A stretch of 64,000 bases of DNA from Limonium bicolor (GCA_023374045.1 CM041779.1:145577485-145641484); one strand, 5' to 3'. Positions 23,098-34,817 are shown, counted from the first letter of the stretch. Numbers and translations are program-made. The notes: generated by a model from the sequence alone, not told the origin.

Positions 23098-26000
23098 TGT
23101 AACACCCCAACTGCTAATCTCATCATAAACTCTTAGACTGTTACAATTTACCATTAAGCTCGCAGCGGAATTCAAATACAACAGAGGGTGATACAACGCC
23201 GTTAGCCACCCTCGTGGCTAACCAGGCCTGACTCACAAACAGTAACGGTCTGATGGACTGGAACAACCGAGTACTTCATACAAACACCATAATCATCTCA
23301 CTTCTTTACTAAACCGAGTCTACAATATACGGTTGCCGATAACATACTCGGACTTACACCTCATTCAAATGCATAAGTAACTATAATCTAACTACCCATG
23401 CTCACAGCAGTCCCCGTCCTACTCTCTCTCGAACGGTGGCCAGCTTCAAGTACCTGCACACTAAAAACGTTCCCCCTAGGGGGTCAGCTTTCGCTGCGCA
23501 TGAAATTCGCATATACCGCGTGCTAACCGCGGTACGCCGACTACTTTGGGTCGGATATACATGGAGTTCATTTTAACCAAACAACATGCATCATGGCAAT
23601 ACAATATATAGTATATCACACAAGGAATCTACATCCAATCACGGAACACGATTCCTAACTAACATAACAATGTGTTAGTGGTAACTGGTTACTCTTAGGC
23701 ATTGAGAGTTGTTCCTCACTATGCCTTGTTTACTTATTCGATGCCTCACCCGCTCTCTCGGGTTACTTATTCGTATACACACCCATTCTCTTGGGCTACT
23801 CATTCTTACACTTACCCAATCTCTCGGGTTACACATTCATATACTCACCCCTTTCTCTCGGGTTATTTATACTCATTATCTCACCCGCACTCTTGGGTTA
23901 TTCATACTCAAGCTCTTGTAGATTCTCGAGACACTACAGGTCTCCTACATCACGCTTGTTACTCTCTTTACATACTTAAGCCAAAACTCATGGCTCTCTA
24001 GCATAGTCTTACTTCCCCGGTTTCGACCCTACTCTAGGTCTAGCATGGTGGGAAGGTTCAACTAGCTCACGGAACTCTCCTTAGTTCCTATCTTTTACTT
24101 AGGTCCGACTACTCTCGGACTACTCACATTCCCATATACTCCTCTCTCGGAGTTATAATTATATCATGTATATTAGTCTAGAAGCATCATTCTCGATGTT
24201 TCTAATGACTTAGGGAACATTACTCAAGTTTGGTTAATCTTAGGTTTTAAGAGTTACCTTTACAATACATATACGCTACTTTCGGTTATATTCTTATACC
24301 GGGTAAACCCTCTTATAGGAGGTCGACCGTATCTCAAGGGAGTCACATAGTCCCTTAGGTCTCTTTTACCTTTCTTATATGTTTACATTGTTGGACTAAC
24401 TTCAATCCTCTCGATGGAGGTCATTTATCTCTCCACTCATATTTATTTCGTGGATTGTTTCAATAAGGTTCTCTAACCGTTATCGGGCATATACTCAACC
24501 CGTACATCTCCTCGCATTTTAGGGAGTTCATATGTTTGCGTTATCGTTATACTTTAATCGATAGTTTGTGTGTGTTTGCATATTTTCGTTATCATACGCC
24601 TCGTTCCGTTCTACGGATCTCTAGCCGATCGTTACTCACTATGAGTCGGTCTTTACACTATGTTAGACCACACCGGCATACAAGTATGTTAGTTCATTCA
24701 ACATACAACAAGACATTCATAATCAAACAAGGGATTATTTTCATGCTTTAGTCTTGATTAAGCCGGCACACAAACACACCAATCAGGGTAACTCGGTTAG
24801 CATACGGGGCATGAGAAAATCATACCTTTCACCGAAGATGCACTCTAATGCGCCATCACATGTTCCTTGAAAATCTTTGTACAACTGGTAACATTATAAC
24901 TATCTTTATTAATATCGGGGTAACATAATTATTTAACGACTAATGCGCCCATGATTAACCCCGTTCGATAGTTTTATAACTTACATTTGTATTACAACTT
25001 CTTACCACTCAATCACCATTATAACTTACTTAATTTATCCTTAACAACCTTATAATCTTAACTTTAAGCATTAAGGTTTATACTTAATCTTAACTTAATT
25101 ACTTAAGTTCTTAGGGTCCCAATCATCACTACCCTATTAATGGCACACCTTAATATCAATTAACATTCTTAGAAATTAAAACTTCTTTTTTTTTTTTGTT
25201 AAGGGTCGACCGACCCACCGACCGACCCAACCCCTGGGTCGGTCCGTCCCAGTAACTTTCTGGTTCAGAAAAAACCTTAGACCGACCCACGACGACCCAT
25301 CCTTATGGGTCGGTCCATTGCCGAAACTTTTTCCTTCGTTAAATTTTGCCCGACCGACCCAAAGCTAAGCCGACCGACCCAAAAACTCTCTGGGTCGGTC
25401 CATTGCCGAAGCTTTCTGGCTGGCTTAACGTGGTCCGACCGACCCAGAACTGGGTCGGACCCTGGGTCGGTCCACTACAGATTTTTCTCTTAATTTGTTC
25501 TTTCAACTCCAAACCTTTCCTCATATATCCTAATATGTTCTAACCTCATTTGGGCACTTCAAACACATCTTAATGACATCCAAAAACTCCTTAATTCTCC
25601 CCCCAACCATTTAACCATCATCAACACTCATTTCCCATCCAAAATTTTCCATAACCTCCCCATAAGCTCTACACCTTTATCCTCATCAATTATCATCAAA
25701 ACTCAATCTCTTCACTCCTAATCTAGCCACACCCTTACAAGGGTCCTAACAGCATACATACAAAACATAAAATTCATCACTTCCACAAATGCATCACAAT
25801 GCATAATCCAGAAAGTTCATAGCCCATTAACAAACACTTTATTTCACAAATGTTTTCTCACTTGTATTATTTCTTTACAAGCACATTATCATCACAATTA
25901 TCCTCTTCTCAACAAATCACATTCCCACACATGTTTGGGTTCATTCCTTTATTTATTTTCCCTTCCCAATGCTAAAACATTAAGTTAGGCTCCAAGGTAA

Positions 26001-27339
26001 ATTAACCAACACAAGGTAAGCCCATTACCTTGTTTATTCTCGGTTTTTACTCCTCTTCCTCTTCTTTCTCTTGTTCCCTCTTTCTCTTCTTGTTCTCCAC
26101 AACATACCAAGGAGTATAGATTGCCAACTACAATCATATCCCCACACACACATCAACAAATAAGTTTCAATATTTTCCACATAACCTAATATATTCCAAG
26201 GAGCTAGTTTTCAAGGTTTAGCTTAGGTTTTACCTTAGAATAACCAAATGGACAGCTTGGCAATCCATTGGAAGAGTTTCCATCCCTCCACAAGAGCAAG
26301 ATGCTCACGGCTAACATGGGGAAAAATTCAACGTGAGGGAAAATTTCCCAAATTACAAGAACAAGCTTGAAATGGCCAAAACTCTTACTTATTTACCTTA
26401 AGACATTAAGGAGGTGGAGGAGAGTTAAAATCAGCTCTTAAAGCTTCAAAAGCTCCAACATCCATGGAAGTGAAGGTGGGGGAATCAAGATTTTGAGGGG
26501 TGGAAAACGTAGCCCTCGCCGATACGAATCCAACGGTAGTATTTTTGTGGGATTCGGTGAAGAAATGAGAAAGTTAGAGGAGGAAGAAGGTGAGGCTTGT
26601 GAGCTGTTGGTGTCGCGACTAACAGAGGAAGAAGAAGAAGTTTGCAAGTCTCTGGAGCAATTCATACGTGAAATGAGAATAGAAGGTGAGGAGGTGAGTT
26701 CTTTATTTTACTTTTACTTTATACTATTTGCTTTACTTATTTATTTATTTGTCTTGTTATTACTTAATAGCTAGCAAGCTATTAATGGGTGTACACATTA
26801 TAATTAAAACCGGCCCACATTAAATAATAGCCCGGGTCGTTTTTTTCGTCTTTTCGAATTAAACGCGTCTCGTCTCCCGGTTTTGTCACTATTCACTTAC
26901 CGGGTCCGTTTTTTCGAAATTTTCTCGTTTAATTAATTTTAATGGTTATTAAGCTTCCATTAATACTTAATTATAGTTATTTAATCAACTATGATTTTAC
27001 GGGTCCGTTTGACCACTTAAAGTCACGTTTTCGGGTTTTCTCGAAAAACGTGCTTTGAAACTCCGTTATCGTTTTAATCCATTATTTGGATCCGTTTTTC
27101 GGGAATCATTCCCGTATACTTATTAGGCCTAACTAAGCCTTAGGAATCCATCTCGGACCCTCTCGAGATCATATATCTCTTATACTCATTTAACGCGCAT
27201 TTTAGCGTTTTTCGCTTTTCAAGCGTTTTCTCTTTTCTTTTGGTTTTATTCTTTTTACCAATACTCTTTAGGCACCATTAGGCCCTTAATAATTTTATTA
27301 GAGTAATTTAATCACCATTTTTAGATCCGGGGTATTAAA
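23098..27339 (-). mobile_element. Solo giant LTR S (4,242 bp) inserted in Athila RNase H
   Basis: It is flanked by AGAGT at 23093-23097 and 27340-27344, exactly dividing the codons for HTDHS-ALKYL. It begins TGTAACACCCC and ends GGGGTATTAAA (the sense-strand start TTTAATACCCC has lost the usual TG). Shared blocks with A, B and C include CAGCGGAA, GTTAGCCACCCTCGTGGCTAAC, GGTCTGATGGA, the CTAGGGGGTCAGC block, the CGTTCGAGAG block and the central hairpin array. No internal domain or second LTR is present, so it probably arose by LTR-LTR recombination of a full element. The open frames within it have no domain signal. Confidence 0.88.
25204..25472 (-). repeat. GC-rich inverted-repeat array in solo LTR S
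   Basis: Arms are GACCGACCCA and TGGGTCGGTC. The clearest unit (25220-25244) is a 10-bp perfect stem with an ACCCC loop; others are at 25280-25314, about 25351-25403 and 25432-25472. On the plus strand three units have two left arms then one right arm, and the last has one left then two right arms. The arm sequence differs from those of A, B, C and E. Confidence 0.9.
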
Positions 27340-27344
27340 AGAGT

Positions 27345-27670
27345 GGTCAGTGTGGATAATCACTTTACTTCCCCATAAATATGATCGAAATCTATCTAAG
27401 GAGAAGACCACTGCTAGGAGCTCTTTCTCAGTTGTTGTGTAGTTTCTCTGGGCATCATCTAGAGTTTTGCTGGCATAAGCAATAACTCTTAACACCTTAT
27501 CTTTCTTTTGGCACAGGGCTGCACCTACTGCAAAGTCACTAGCATCACACATTATTTCAAATGGCGATGACCAGTCAGGAGAAACAACGATAGGGGCAGC
27601 TACCAATTTTTGCTTAATTAAATTAAAAGCAGAAATACAATCTTCAGAAAATATAAATGAAACATCTTTC
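27345..27670 (-). pseudogene. Athila RNase H, N-terminal half
   Basis: The minus strand gives MKDVSFIFSEDCISAFNLIKQKLVAAPIV, then FEIMCDASDFAVGAAL, YASKTLDDAQRNYTTTEKELLAVV and VIIHTDHS. These hold the expected RNase H acidic residues: D in CDASD, E in TEKE and D in HTDH. It removes the RNA strand during reverse transcription. A frameshift at 27670 separates it from RT, and its 3' side is cut by LTR S at 27339/27345. Confidence 0.92.
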
Positions 27671-27671
27671 A

Positions 27672-28445
27672 TTAGCAATCAGTCAAAGGTTTAGCAATTT
27701 TAGAGAAGTCTTGAATAAACCTTCGATAGAAACCAGCATGCCCAAGAAACGATCTTACTTCCTTTACACAAGTGGGAGCTGGTAGCTTCTCTATCACTTC
27801 GACTTTTGCTTTGTCAACCTCAATCCCTTTAGCAGACACCTTGTGGCCGAGCACTATCCCATCCTTTACCATAAAATGGCATTTCTCCCAGTTGAGAACT
27901 AGGTTGGTCTCTTCGCACCGTCCAAGGATAAGATCAAGCTGTGCTAGACAAACATCAAAATCAGAGCCATAGACAGAAAAGTCGTCCATAAATACCTCTA
28001 TACTCTGCTCAATGAAGTCTGCAAAGATGGCCTGCATGCATCGCTGGAAAGTGGCAGGGGCATTGCATAAACCAAAGGGCATTCTTTTGTATGCAAAGGT
28101 ACCAAATGGACAAGTAAAGGTAGTCTTGTCCTGGTCCTCAGGTGCAATAGGAATTTGAAAGTACCCTGAAAAACCATCTAAAAAACAGTAATATTCCTGC
28201 CCAGCCAATCTCTCTAGCATTTGATCAATAAAGGGGAGTGGGAAATGATCTTTCCTGGTGGCTGAATTCAAACGCCTATAATCTATACACATACGCCATC
28301 CAGTGATCTTTCTTTGGGGAATGGACTCACCTTTGTCGTTTATAACAGCTTCAAAACCTCCTTTCTTAGGGACTACCTGTACAGGACTTACCCATGTGCT
28401 GTCTGATATAGGGTAAATGATCCCAGCGTCCAGAAGCTTCAACAC
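27672..28445 (-). pseudogene. Athila reverse transcriptase domain
   Basis: This 257-codon frame holds the full RT core: LDAGIIYPI, WRMCIDYRRLN (50-60), FLDGFSGYFQI (88-98, first catalytic Asp), TFTCPFGTFAYKRMPFGLCNAPATFQR, and the FMDD box (152-155), the usual Athila-type form of YxDD. LGHxVSxxGIEVDxAKVE and FLGHAGFYRRFI complete the connection region. It copies element RNA into DNA. The apparent Met at LKLLDAG is not a real start: upstream pol sequence is in another frame. Confidence 0.94.
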
Positions 28446-28609
28446 CTTGTCTTGACAACTTCCTTCATGTTAGGGTTGAGCCGACGCTGGGGTTGTCTGA
28501 CAGGTTTGTAGTCTTCCTCCATATAGATACGATGTGTACAGAAGGCCGGGTTGATACCTTTGATATCAGCTAGAGTCCATCCGATGGCTCTCTTATGTCT
28601 TCTCAGACT
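28446..28609 (-). pseudogene. Protease-RT linker of Athila pol, frameshifted
   Basis: One frame reads RRHKRAIGWTLADIKGINPAFCTHRIYMEEDYKPVRQPQRRLNPNMKEVVK, the conserved stretch just before RT in Athila-type elements. It is offset from both the protease frame (right) and the RT frame (left), showing at least two frameshifts here. Confidence 0.88.
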
Positions 28610-29764
28610 TCAAGTAACCTGCTTTCTTGCCCAGAAGTCAAAGAATGAAACAATGACAGGCAAGTAATTATCATTAGCTAAAAAGCAGTACTTGAGATTA
28701 GAGGGGAGCTCCTTAAGCTCAAGTACTGGAGGTTGCTCTATAGAAGGAACAGGTCTTTGGATTTCTTTATCAAGTCTCTCCAAAGGAGGGCGATAGGCTT
28801 GAAAACCTGGTTTTCCTCTCTCTACATGTGCTAGAGCTGTATTAACATCCATATTAAGAGTTTTATCCTCAACAGAAGATATAAGAATATGTTCTAAAGG
28901 TTCAAAATCTGAAAAAGTAGAAGAAAGTATAGAATAAATCTCATCATCAGTAGAAAGTTCACATACCTCGCCATCCTCATCTTGCATACTTACCGACATA
29001 ACTGAATGAGCTGAAGTAGAACTTAACTTCATCATCTTTTTCATATCAAACTCTATCTTCTCATCTCCGTACCTCAAGGTGATTCTGCCATCATGCACGT
29101 CAATGACCGCCTTGGCAGTACTTAGAAAAGGACGACCCAAAATGAGTGGGACCTCCACATCATCATCTATGTTTAAAACAACAAAATCCGCAGGAAAGAT
29201 GAAGCGGTCAACTCCTACTACAAGATCCCTCACAATTCCCATTGGTTTTATTTCGGATCTGTCGGCTAGCTGGAGTTTAAAAGGGACTGGGTGAAGCTCT
29301 CCTCCTTTTACCTTCAAGAAGGTTGCATATGGCATGATGTTGATGCTTGCACCCAGGTCACACAGGCCACTTCCACAATCTATATCTCCGATAAAGCAGG
29401 GAACAATAGGAGTGCCTGGATCCTTCTGTTTTGGGGGAAGTGCTCGAAGTAACGCCGTAGAGCACTCTTCTGTAAGGTGGACAGTCTCCTTGTCCTGCTT
29501 CTTCTTCCTCTTTGTCACGAGATCCTTCAAAAATTTTGCATAGTTAGGCATCTCCTGAAGAGCATCAATTAATGGAATATCAATAGTCAGTTTCTTAAAT
29601 ATGCTTAAGAATTTATTGAACTGCTCATCTAAACACTTCTTTTTCATCCTGTTTGGAAATGGAAGCTCTATTCGCTTAGGAGTAGAAGAAGGTACATCAA
29701 TTTGAATAGAAGATGGAGAAGGAGAAGAATTGATTGGAGCCTGTATCTCCTCAGAAACTACCAC
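28610..29764 (-). pseudogene. Athila protease and gag-pol junction
   Basis: This 384-codon frame contains LPFPNRM (34-40) and FLSIFKKLTIDIPLIDALQEMPNYAKFLKDL, typical of the Athila gag-pol linker. A retropepsin-like domain follows with catalytic DLGAS (136-140) in place of DTG/DSG, and the flap-side ILGRPFL (208-214). The protease would cleave the Gag-Pol polyprotein. The ATG used by the frame lies mid-polyprotein. The frame ends after LPVIVSFFDFWARKQVT, where a frameshift leads into the 28446-28609 linker. Confidence 0.92.
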
Positions 29765-29870
29765 TGGTGGGACCGAAGGCTCTGGTGATTCATTAGAATG
29801 GGTGATCTTTTCACAGTTTGTTGTGCAGTCACTTGTTTGATTATTCCCAGCTGCTTGCCACTTCTTAACA

Positions 29871-30290
29871 TCACGGCTGCGCTGAGCTCATCCTCAGGTT
29901 GGATCTCTGAGATACCACAATTGCAATCCTCAAGGCCTTGGCCGTCTCTCTTGGATTCTGCTGAGATTGTGATGGAAATGAGCCTGGCTGCCTTTGATGC
30001 TGGTTGTTAAGTAGCTGGTTCATCTGCTGCTCCAGATTTCTCTGGCTATCCATCAAGGATTGGTTGAGAGTTTGTTGTTCCTTCTGGTTGGTAGCCATGG
30101 AAGTAATTATATCTTGGAGCTTTTCCATCTTTTCATCAGATGCAGATTTAATAGGTGGCCGGTAGGAGTTCTGGCCCTGTCCCATCTGCATCTGAGGACG
30201 AGCTTGATTGTATGGTTGCCTAGAGAAGCCTGGGGGTCCCTGCGCATTACTTTGTAAAAGATTAATTTAAAGCATTGTTGGGATTACCAT
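29871..30290 (-). pseudogene. Athila gag C-terminal region
   Basis: The minus strand reads NAQGPPGFSRQPYNQARPQMQMGQG, then SASDEKMEKLQDIITSMATNQKEQQTLNQSLMDSQRNLEQQMNQLLNNQ, a Q/N-rich coiled-coil-like stretch, then PSQSQQNPRE. This is the usual tail of Athila gag after the zinc knuckle. Frameshifts separate it from the zinc-knuckle piece and from the protease part; 29765-29870 is the broken linker. Confidence 0.82.
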
Positions 30291-30343
30291 ACCTGAGATT
30301 TGGATGTTGATTTCGGTTCCAGGGTGTTGGTAATTCCCTTGTC

Positions 30344-30814
30344 CTACAAAGTTGGCTTCTTCAGCGATCCTATCTCCTCCAGATAAGGGCATACTTCAAA
30401 CGAGTGGTCACCACCACAATGAGAGCACAGAGGCTCAGATGAGGATGAAGAAGCTATCCTCTTTACCTGCTGAGAAGGCTGACCATTAATTAGAAAATCA
30501 TCAAATCTTTTTACTAGTGAGCTTACCAGTGTGGATTGTTGAGCTTGTGACTCTGCCATCTGCTCCATCCAAGGATCTATATTTCTTGCACCTTTGGCAC
30601 CCATAGTCATAGTTCTGCCACCTTCGGTGCCCCACTGACGAACCTCTTCTATGTACGTCTCCATGGCCGCCATGAAATCATTGCCGGATCGGTTGAGGAT
30701 GTTTCCTCCCAAAGCTGATCTAACTTCGGCTTGATGTATATGCTGCAAACCATTAAAGAATGTCATAGCTATACAAGTGAGATCTTGTCCGTGATGAGGA
30801 CACTGTCGGAGCAT
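30344..30814 (-). pseudogene. Athila gag central part with zinc knuckle
   Basis: This 156-codon frame reads LRQCPHHGQDLTCIAMTFFNGLQH, then ALGGNILNRSGNDFMAAMETYIEE, and ends with the zinc knuckle CSHCGGDHSFEVCP (C-X2-C-X3-H-X4-C), which binds element RNA in nucleocapsids. The spacing is the Athila/Tat type. It is one frame away from the N-terminal gag piece at 30863-31423. Confidence 0.9.
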
Positions 30815-30862
30815 CTCTTTAAAACGATCCCATGCTCACAGATAGTCTCAGTACCTCCCTGT

Positions 30863-31423
30863 TTAAAAGCAAGTAAAGCAAACCAAATTCCTAGTTCTAG
30901 AAATAGGATAATATTTTTCATAGAACCTGGTTGTCATCTCCTCCCAACTAGTGATAATACCAGAGGGAAGACAGTAGAACCATTTCATTGCTTCACCGGT
31001 GAGGCTGCTAGGAAATAAACTCATTCTAGCATACTCCAGGAGACTATCTGAGCACCCAATTTGATCAATATTTATTAGAAATCGGTTGACATGATCTAGG
31101 GCGTCGTTGGGGTTGGAACCGTCAAATGTGCCTGAGGGCATCTCTCGTATGACCTTGTTCTGATGTGATGGCTTCAGATCCTTCCATTCCTTCATTAATT
31201 CAGGTGGTAGCGTAGGAAGAGCTACTGGGCTTCTTCTTGGAATGGCTGCTGGTCTGCTAAATTGCTTCATTGCTTGGCTACCGTTTGTAGGAGTTGCCAT
31301 TTGTATTTCTCTTTGGAACCTCTGTTGGCGTCTGGCTAGCTGAGCGGTACGTTCGATTTCCGGGTCAAGGATTCTGTCCCAATCGAGATGAGTGTCTGAC
31401 CAAGAACGAGTGTACACCATCAA
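30863..31423 (-). pseudogene. Athila gag N-terminal part (retrotrans_gag domain)
   Basis: This 186-codon frame begins at the likely true gag start (MMVYTRSW), about 150 bp after the primer-binding site. It includes LDHVNRFLINIDQIGCSDSLLEYARMSLFPSSLTGEAMKWFYCLPSGIITSWEEMTTRFYEKYYP, the retrotransposon gag capsid fold (A-x-W-F...W-x-E/D...F-x-x-x-Y/F-F/Y pattern). After YYPISRT the frame runs off into NLVCFTCF, marking a frameshift before the next piece at 30814. Confidence 0.92.
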
Positions 31424-31429
31424 CAGTCT

Positions 31430-31573
31430 GCAAAAAAAAAAATAGATTCCACAAAAATTTAAAAGTAGAGTAAAATAAAATAAAAATAGATAGATACAAT
31501 AATAATAGTAATAATAATAATAATTTTTTTTTATTTAATAATAACCCAAGCTAAGGACTAGACAGGAGTCTAG
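31430..31573. repeat. A/T-rich leader with AAT microsatellite
   Basis: Between primer site and gag there is a poly-A run (about 31431-31441), ATAAAATAAAAATAGATAGA, and an (AAT/TAA)n run around 31498-31525 followed by T9. It is non-coding and belongs to the Athila untranslated leader. Confidence 0.7.
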
Positions 31574-31591
31574 TCCCCGGCAACGGCGCCA
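31574..31591 (-). other. Primer-binding site (tRNA-Asp type) of Athila-like element
   Basis: The minus strand reads TGGCGCCGTTGCCGGGGA, the standard Athila/Tat primer site, three bases from the 5' LTR edge. It fixes the element's orientation as minus. Confidence 0.95.
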
Positions 31592-32672
31592 ATTTGCAAA
31601 CGATAAATTTGACCTATTAAATACCAAGAAATAATCTTAGAGAATAATAAATCAGAAAACCGTCAGGTTGCAAAAATCCTGGTTATTGTAGTAGAGTTTA
31701 TGGGAACCAGGTATCGAACCGTGGGACTATGTGATAATTATCTAGACTTAGCAAAGGTTATAAATTGAGGGGGAATTTTGTTTTGTTCTAAACTGTGAAT
31801 TATAATAACAACAAAATTAAAATAACAAAATATTAAAAGTGGTTGTGAATATGGAAGAACGGACTCTGGGTTCAGGTTTTACTCGTTTGATTAATTATGC
31901 TATTCTACCGGTTTAATTAAGAATAATTTGGCAAAATTCCTTTTATAGTCTTTAGATTTAAATCCTAAATTCTAATGACCTCGTTTACCAGAACATGCAA
32001 GGTTTGATCTAAACTCAGGCAAAACACATGTAAACGGCTAGTTAAAAGGAATATAATTTTGCATCTGAAATACTAGATTTATTCAATCAGAATAAATTTT
32101 TCCACAGACATAACAATTAATATGACCTATCTATTTCTCACGGATCTGATCAAAATAGATTTCGTAAAGCAATTTAATAAACTCATGTAATTTATTAAAA
32201 TGCGAGAGAATAACATTAACGTATCAAATTATAATTAACTTAAACAAACCGGTAAAATAAAGTGCACAATTAAAACAAACTAATAATAACCATCTCCCAG
32301 AGTATAATAATCTAACCGGACATGTTAAATAAATGAGCAGAGTAAGAGTAAAAGAAATCATCTGTTTCGCTGACTCCTGCTCCGTTATTCTGACAGACCG
32401 GAATAGAATTGTGGCGATGATAATATAGGAGAATGGTGGGGCGTGAGTTTTGTGGTGGTGGTCGAATGATTTGTGAATTGTAAATGGATGTGTACGTAAG
32501 TGAATTGTTTGTGAAATGGAAAGGTGAAGGTGGGGGCGATGGAGTAGTATGGTGTCGGGTGATTTTGTGAATGGGTTTGTGAATGGAGTGGAGCAAATTG
32601 GATCGTGGGTGACTGGACTGGATGACTGGATGGACGATTAATGGACAATTTGAGCAGAGTGATTTGCAGCTC

Positions 32673-32680
32673 TATTTATA
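32673..32680 (-). promoter_or_regulatory. TATA box of Athila 5' LTR
   Basis: TATAAATA in the same context as at 19242-19249, about 240 bp sense-downstream of the hairpin array. The expected start is about 30 bp further left. Confidence 0.65.
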
Positions 32681-32921
32681 GATACGTGGAACGGATGCAG
32701 ACAAGGAGATGAGCGGTGCAGTAGTCAAAGGCGGTGGAGTTGATATGCAGATCTGGAAAAATTGCTCAGAGATTTCATCGGGGCAGAGCAATTGATTGCA
32801 GAGTCACGCGTGCAGAAATTAAGGTGGGCGACCGTCTGCAATTAATGAGGTAGCAGTTCGAATGCGGCGCCCATCGGAGAAGAAAACTGTGCGAAATTCT
32901 GTTCTGTGCGCATGTATGCAT

Positions 32922-33268
32922 GTCCGCCACTTAATCAGGCGGTTGTTGCACTCTTGTCCGCCACTTATGAGGCGGACGCCTCTATTGCTTCCGCCTGGCG
33001 GTAGCTTCACTCTTGTCCGCCACTTATGAGGCGGTTGTCTCTATTCTGTCCGCGTCCTCAACAGGCGGTCAGCTGTGTCGAGTCCGCTCAATAGGAGGCG
33101 GTAGCCTCATGTCCGTCCGCCTGGTTCACCTCGCGGTTGTAATACTCCTGTCCGCCTCCTTGAACTCGCCATAACAGGCGGTAGTTTGTGTAGAGTCCGC
33201 CCCCTTTGTGGGCGGTTGCAGGTGTGGAGTCCGCCTCCCTCGCGGGCGGTTGCAGGTGTGGAGGCGGT
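32922..33268 (-). repeat. CCGCC/GGCGG hairpin array, Athila 5' LTR
   Basis: Second copy of the 19494-19840 array. One unit shows a loop-side change (CTTGTGGGCGG in one LTR, CTCGCGGGCGG in the other) that leaves the outer CCGCC/GGCGG arms intact. Confidence 0.8.
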
Positions 33269-33553
33269 AGCCTCATATATATATAAATACGAGTATAGTC
33301 CAATCTTCGGTCGGCCCCAGATTCTTCGTTATAAGTCCGTTTTGGTCCCCGTTTGTTGCGTTGGAAAGTTCGTGAGGCGAACTATGCATTTCTGTCATCA
33401 TTTCCTGATTTTATCATATAAATTGGAATTAGTTCCTACTCAAAGTAAGAGTTACAAAAAGCATAGAATAAGTGTGAGAAGGTGCGTAAAAAGTTACATA
33501 AAATAATGATCTAGCACCTATAAAACTATATAAATTTCACACTTATCAGCCGA

Positions 33554-34724
33554 CAGAATATTATAATAAAATCAGATTCTCTTAATGCTGAAACTTCGCA
33601 AGCGCTCCTGATGCGTCCGCGATGTGTTGTGGACGTATCGTGGAATCTAATAAAACTTGATAGACGAGAGGCAACTATTAAACTGGAAAACACATTTCGA
33701 TTGAGAATTTACACAAATGAAATTCACTCAACCTCCCTTGCCCCACACATGGACTCCCGGGACAGTTTCGACTTTACCCCTAAAGTCATCAACCCTCTCC
33801 TGACTATCGGCCTATGGTTCACCGACCGTTCCCCGACCTGTCGTCCTATCAAATACCCAATGTATTGATACTCTAACACAATCCTCACTAGCTCACCAAC
33901 TCTCTAGCACTTACACACACTCATAAGTCTGATCCACACTTGCCCAGATTATCTCTATCTTTTCTCTCGTACAGGGCTTATCTTAAAAGGAACATTAATG
34001 CACTTATTTATACAAGTTAGTTGAGATGCCAACTAATGACCTAGAAGTTATAGACTCTAAGAGTAGAGTACTCATTCTTCTTCGAATATTATATCCGCAC
34101 CCTACTGCATATTTTGTCCAACTTGATCTGGAGCCACTAGCACAATCGTTACCTTATGAATGGGCAAGTTGGCGGCGCGTCTCCCAAGTGGTCGGTCACC
34201 ACTTGCACACTTCAACTTGTCTGAACTTGTCTGGCTCATTAATGCTCATAAATGCTCTCTTCTGTAGTATTACGGCTATGTAATGATGTTCATCAATAGC
34301 CATTGTTTATCTTGTTATCTTGCACATTAATGAGATACACCTTTTGTCGTGAGTTTGTCATGAGCAAGTTGCTTGTGTGGTTATGAATAATCTGAGTGAG
34401 TTTGTCGATGTTGCTAACTCCGTTTGGTCCTTGGTTGATGTCTGATGTAAGAGATATGTGATGGTGTGGTTCTTGACTGGTTGTGTCTTGCTAGAAGTTC
34501 TCCGGAGCTCTCACCGACAGGTGCCTGACTGGTAGAGCACATGTCATGGATTGAGCGCGCTTGCAACCTTGCGTGCTAAGCCACTCATGACTTAAGTTCG
34601 CTTGTAACCTTGCGTGCTAAGACACTTATTCACCTGTCTATCTGAAATCATGAATCTTGACAAACACATTAGATAGACAACATGAGGTTTGCTATCATCA
34701 AATCTAAAGGATCGTGTCTTAACA
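33554..34724 (-). mobile_element. Element J: proximal part of reverse-oriented Copia-like LTR (right piece)
   Basis: It ends ...GTCTTAACA next to a reverse polypurine tract, so the sense LTR starts TGTTAAGAC and runs leftward. A TATAAATAA (minus) lies near 34004-34012. Its left edge is the Athila duplication GCCGA, and the sequence continues at 17464-18149. Open frames at 33611-33868 and 34026-34283 have no recognisable domain and run antisense to the LTR, so I do not call genes here. Confidence 0.65.
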
Positions 34725-34725
34725 A

Positions 34726-34817
34726 TTTCCCCCTTTTGATGATAACAACCTATATACTCATATGTACTTGGCAATCAAAAATTGAGTAATTCCCCCTAAG
34801 AGGGATTCCCCCTGAGT
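34726..34817 (-). other. SIRE/Copia-like multiple polypurine tracts of element J
   Basis: The minus strand reads ATCATCAAAAGGGGGAAA right before the LTR start, with two further G5 tracts (CAGGGGGAATCCC and TTAGGGGGAATT) at about 34790-34815. The ATCATCAAAAAGGGGGAGATTG-type motif before TGTT is typical of plant SIRE/Maximus Copia elements. Confidence 0.75.

Larger units (their letters stand above)
18150..33548 (-). mobile_element. Athila-like Ty3/Gypsy retrotransposon, 15.4 kb, with a nested solo LTR
   Basis: The element has TGCAAACG...CACTTATCA ends, GCCGA duplications at 18145-18149 and 33549-33553, and two similar LTRs (18150-20117 and 31595-33548). Its primer site complements tRNA-Asp (31574-31591). 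On the minus strand the order is gag, protease, RT, RNase H, integrase, then 1.4 kb without an env-like frame, then the polypurine tract. The protease DLGAS box, the LPFPNRM linker and the CGGDH zinc knuckle are typical of the Athila/Tat branch. Several frameshifts and the insertion of LTR S in RNase H make it incapable of making its own enzymes now. It lies inside LTR J. Confidence 0.93.
31595..33548 (-). repeat. Athila-like element 5' LTR (1,954 bp)
   Basis: It starts TGCAAACG and ends ACTTATCA on the plus strand. It is closely similar to 18150-20117, with small indels. TATAAATA (minus) is at 32673-32680 and the CCGCC/GGCGG array at 32922-33268. This copy would drive transcription of the element. 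Confidence 0.93.

Noticed and set aside
26493..26774. Acidic, membrane-like open frame within solo LTR S
   Set aside because: It lies across LTR sequence homologous to A, B and C, where the frame is not kept. The E/K-rich and F/L-rich parts come from GAGGAAGAAG and TTTACTTTATT simple sequence.
29798..30257. Plus-strand open frames across the Athila gag region
   Set aside because: They are antisense shadows of the gag and protease frames, which carry clear domain motifs on the minus strand.
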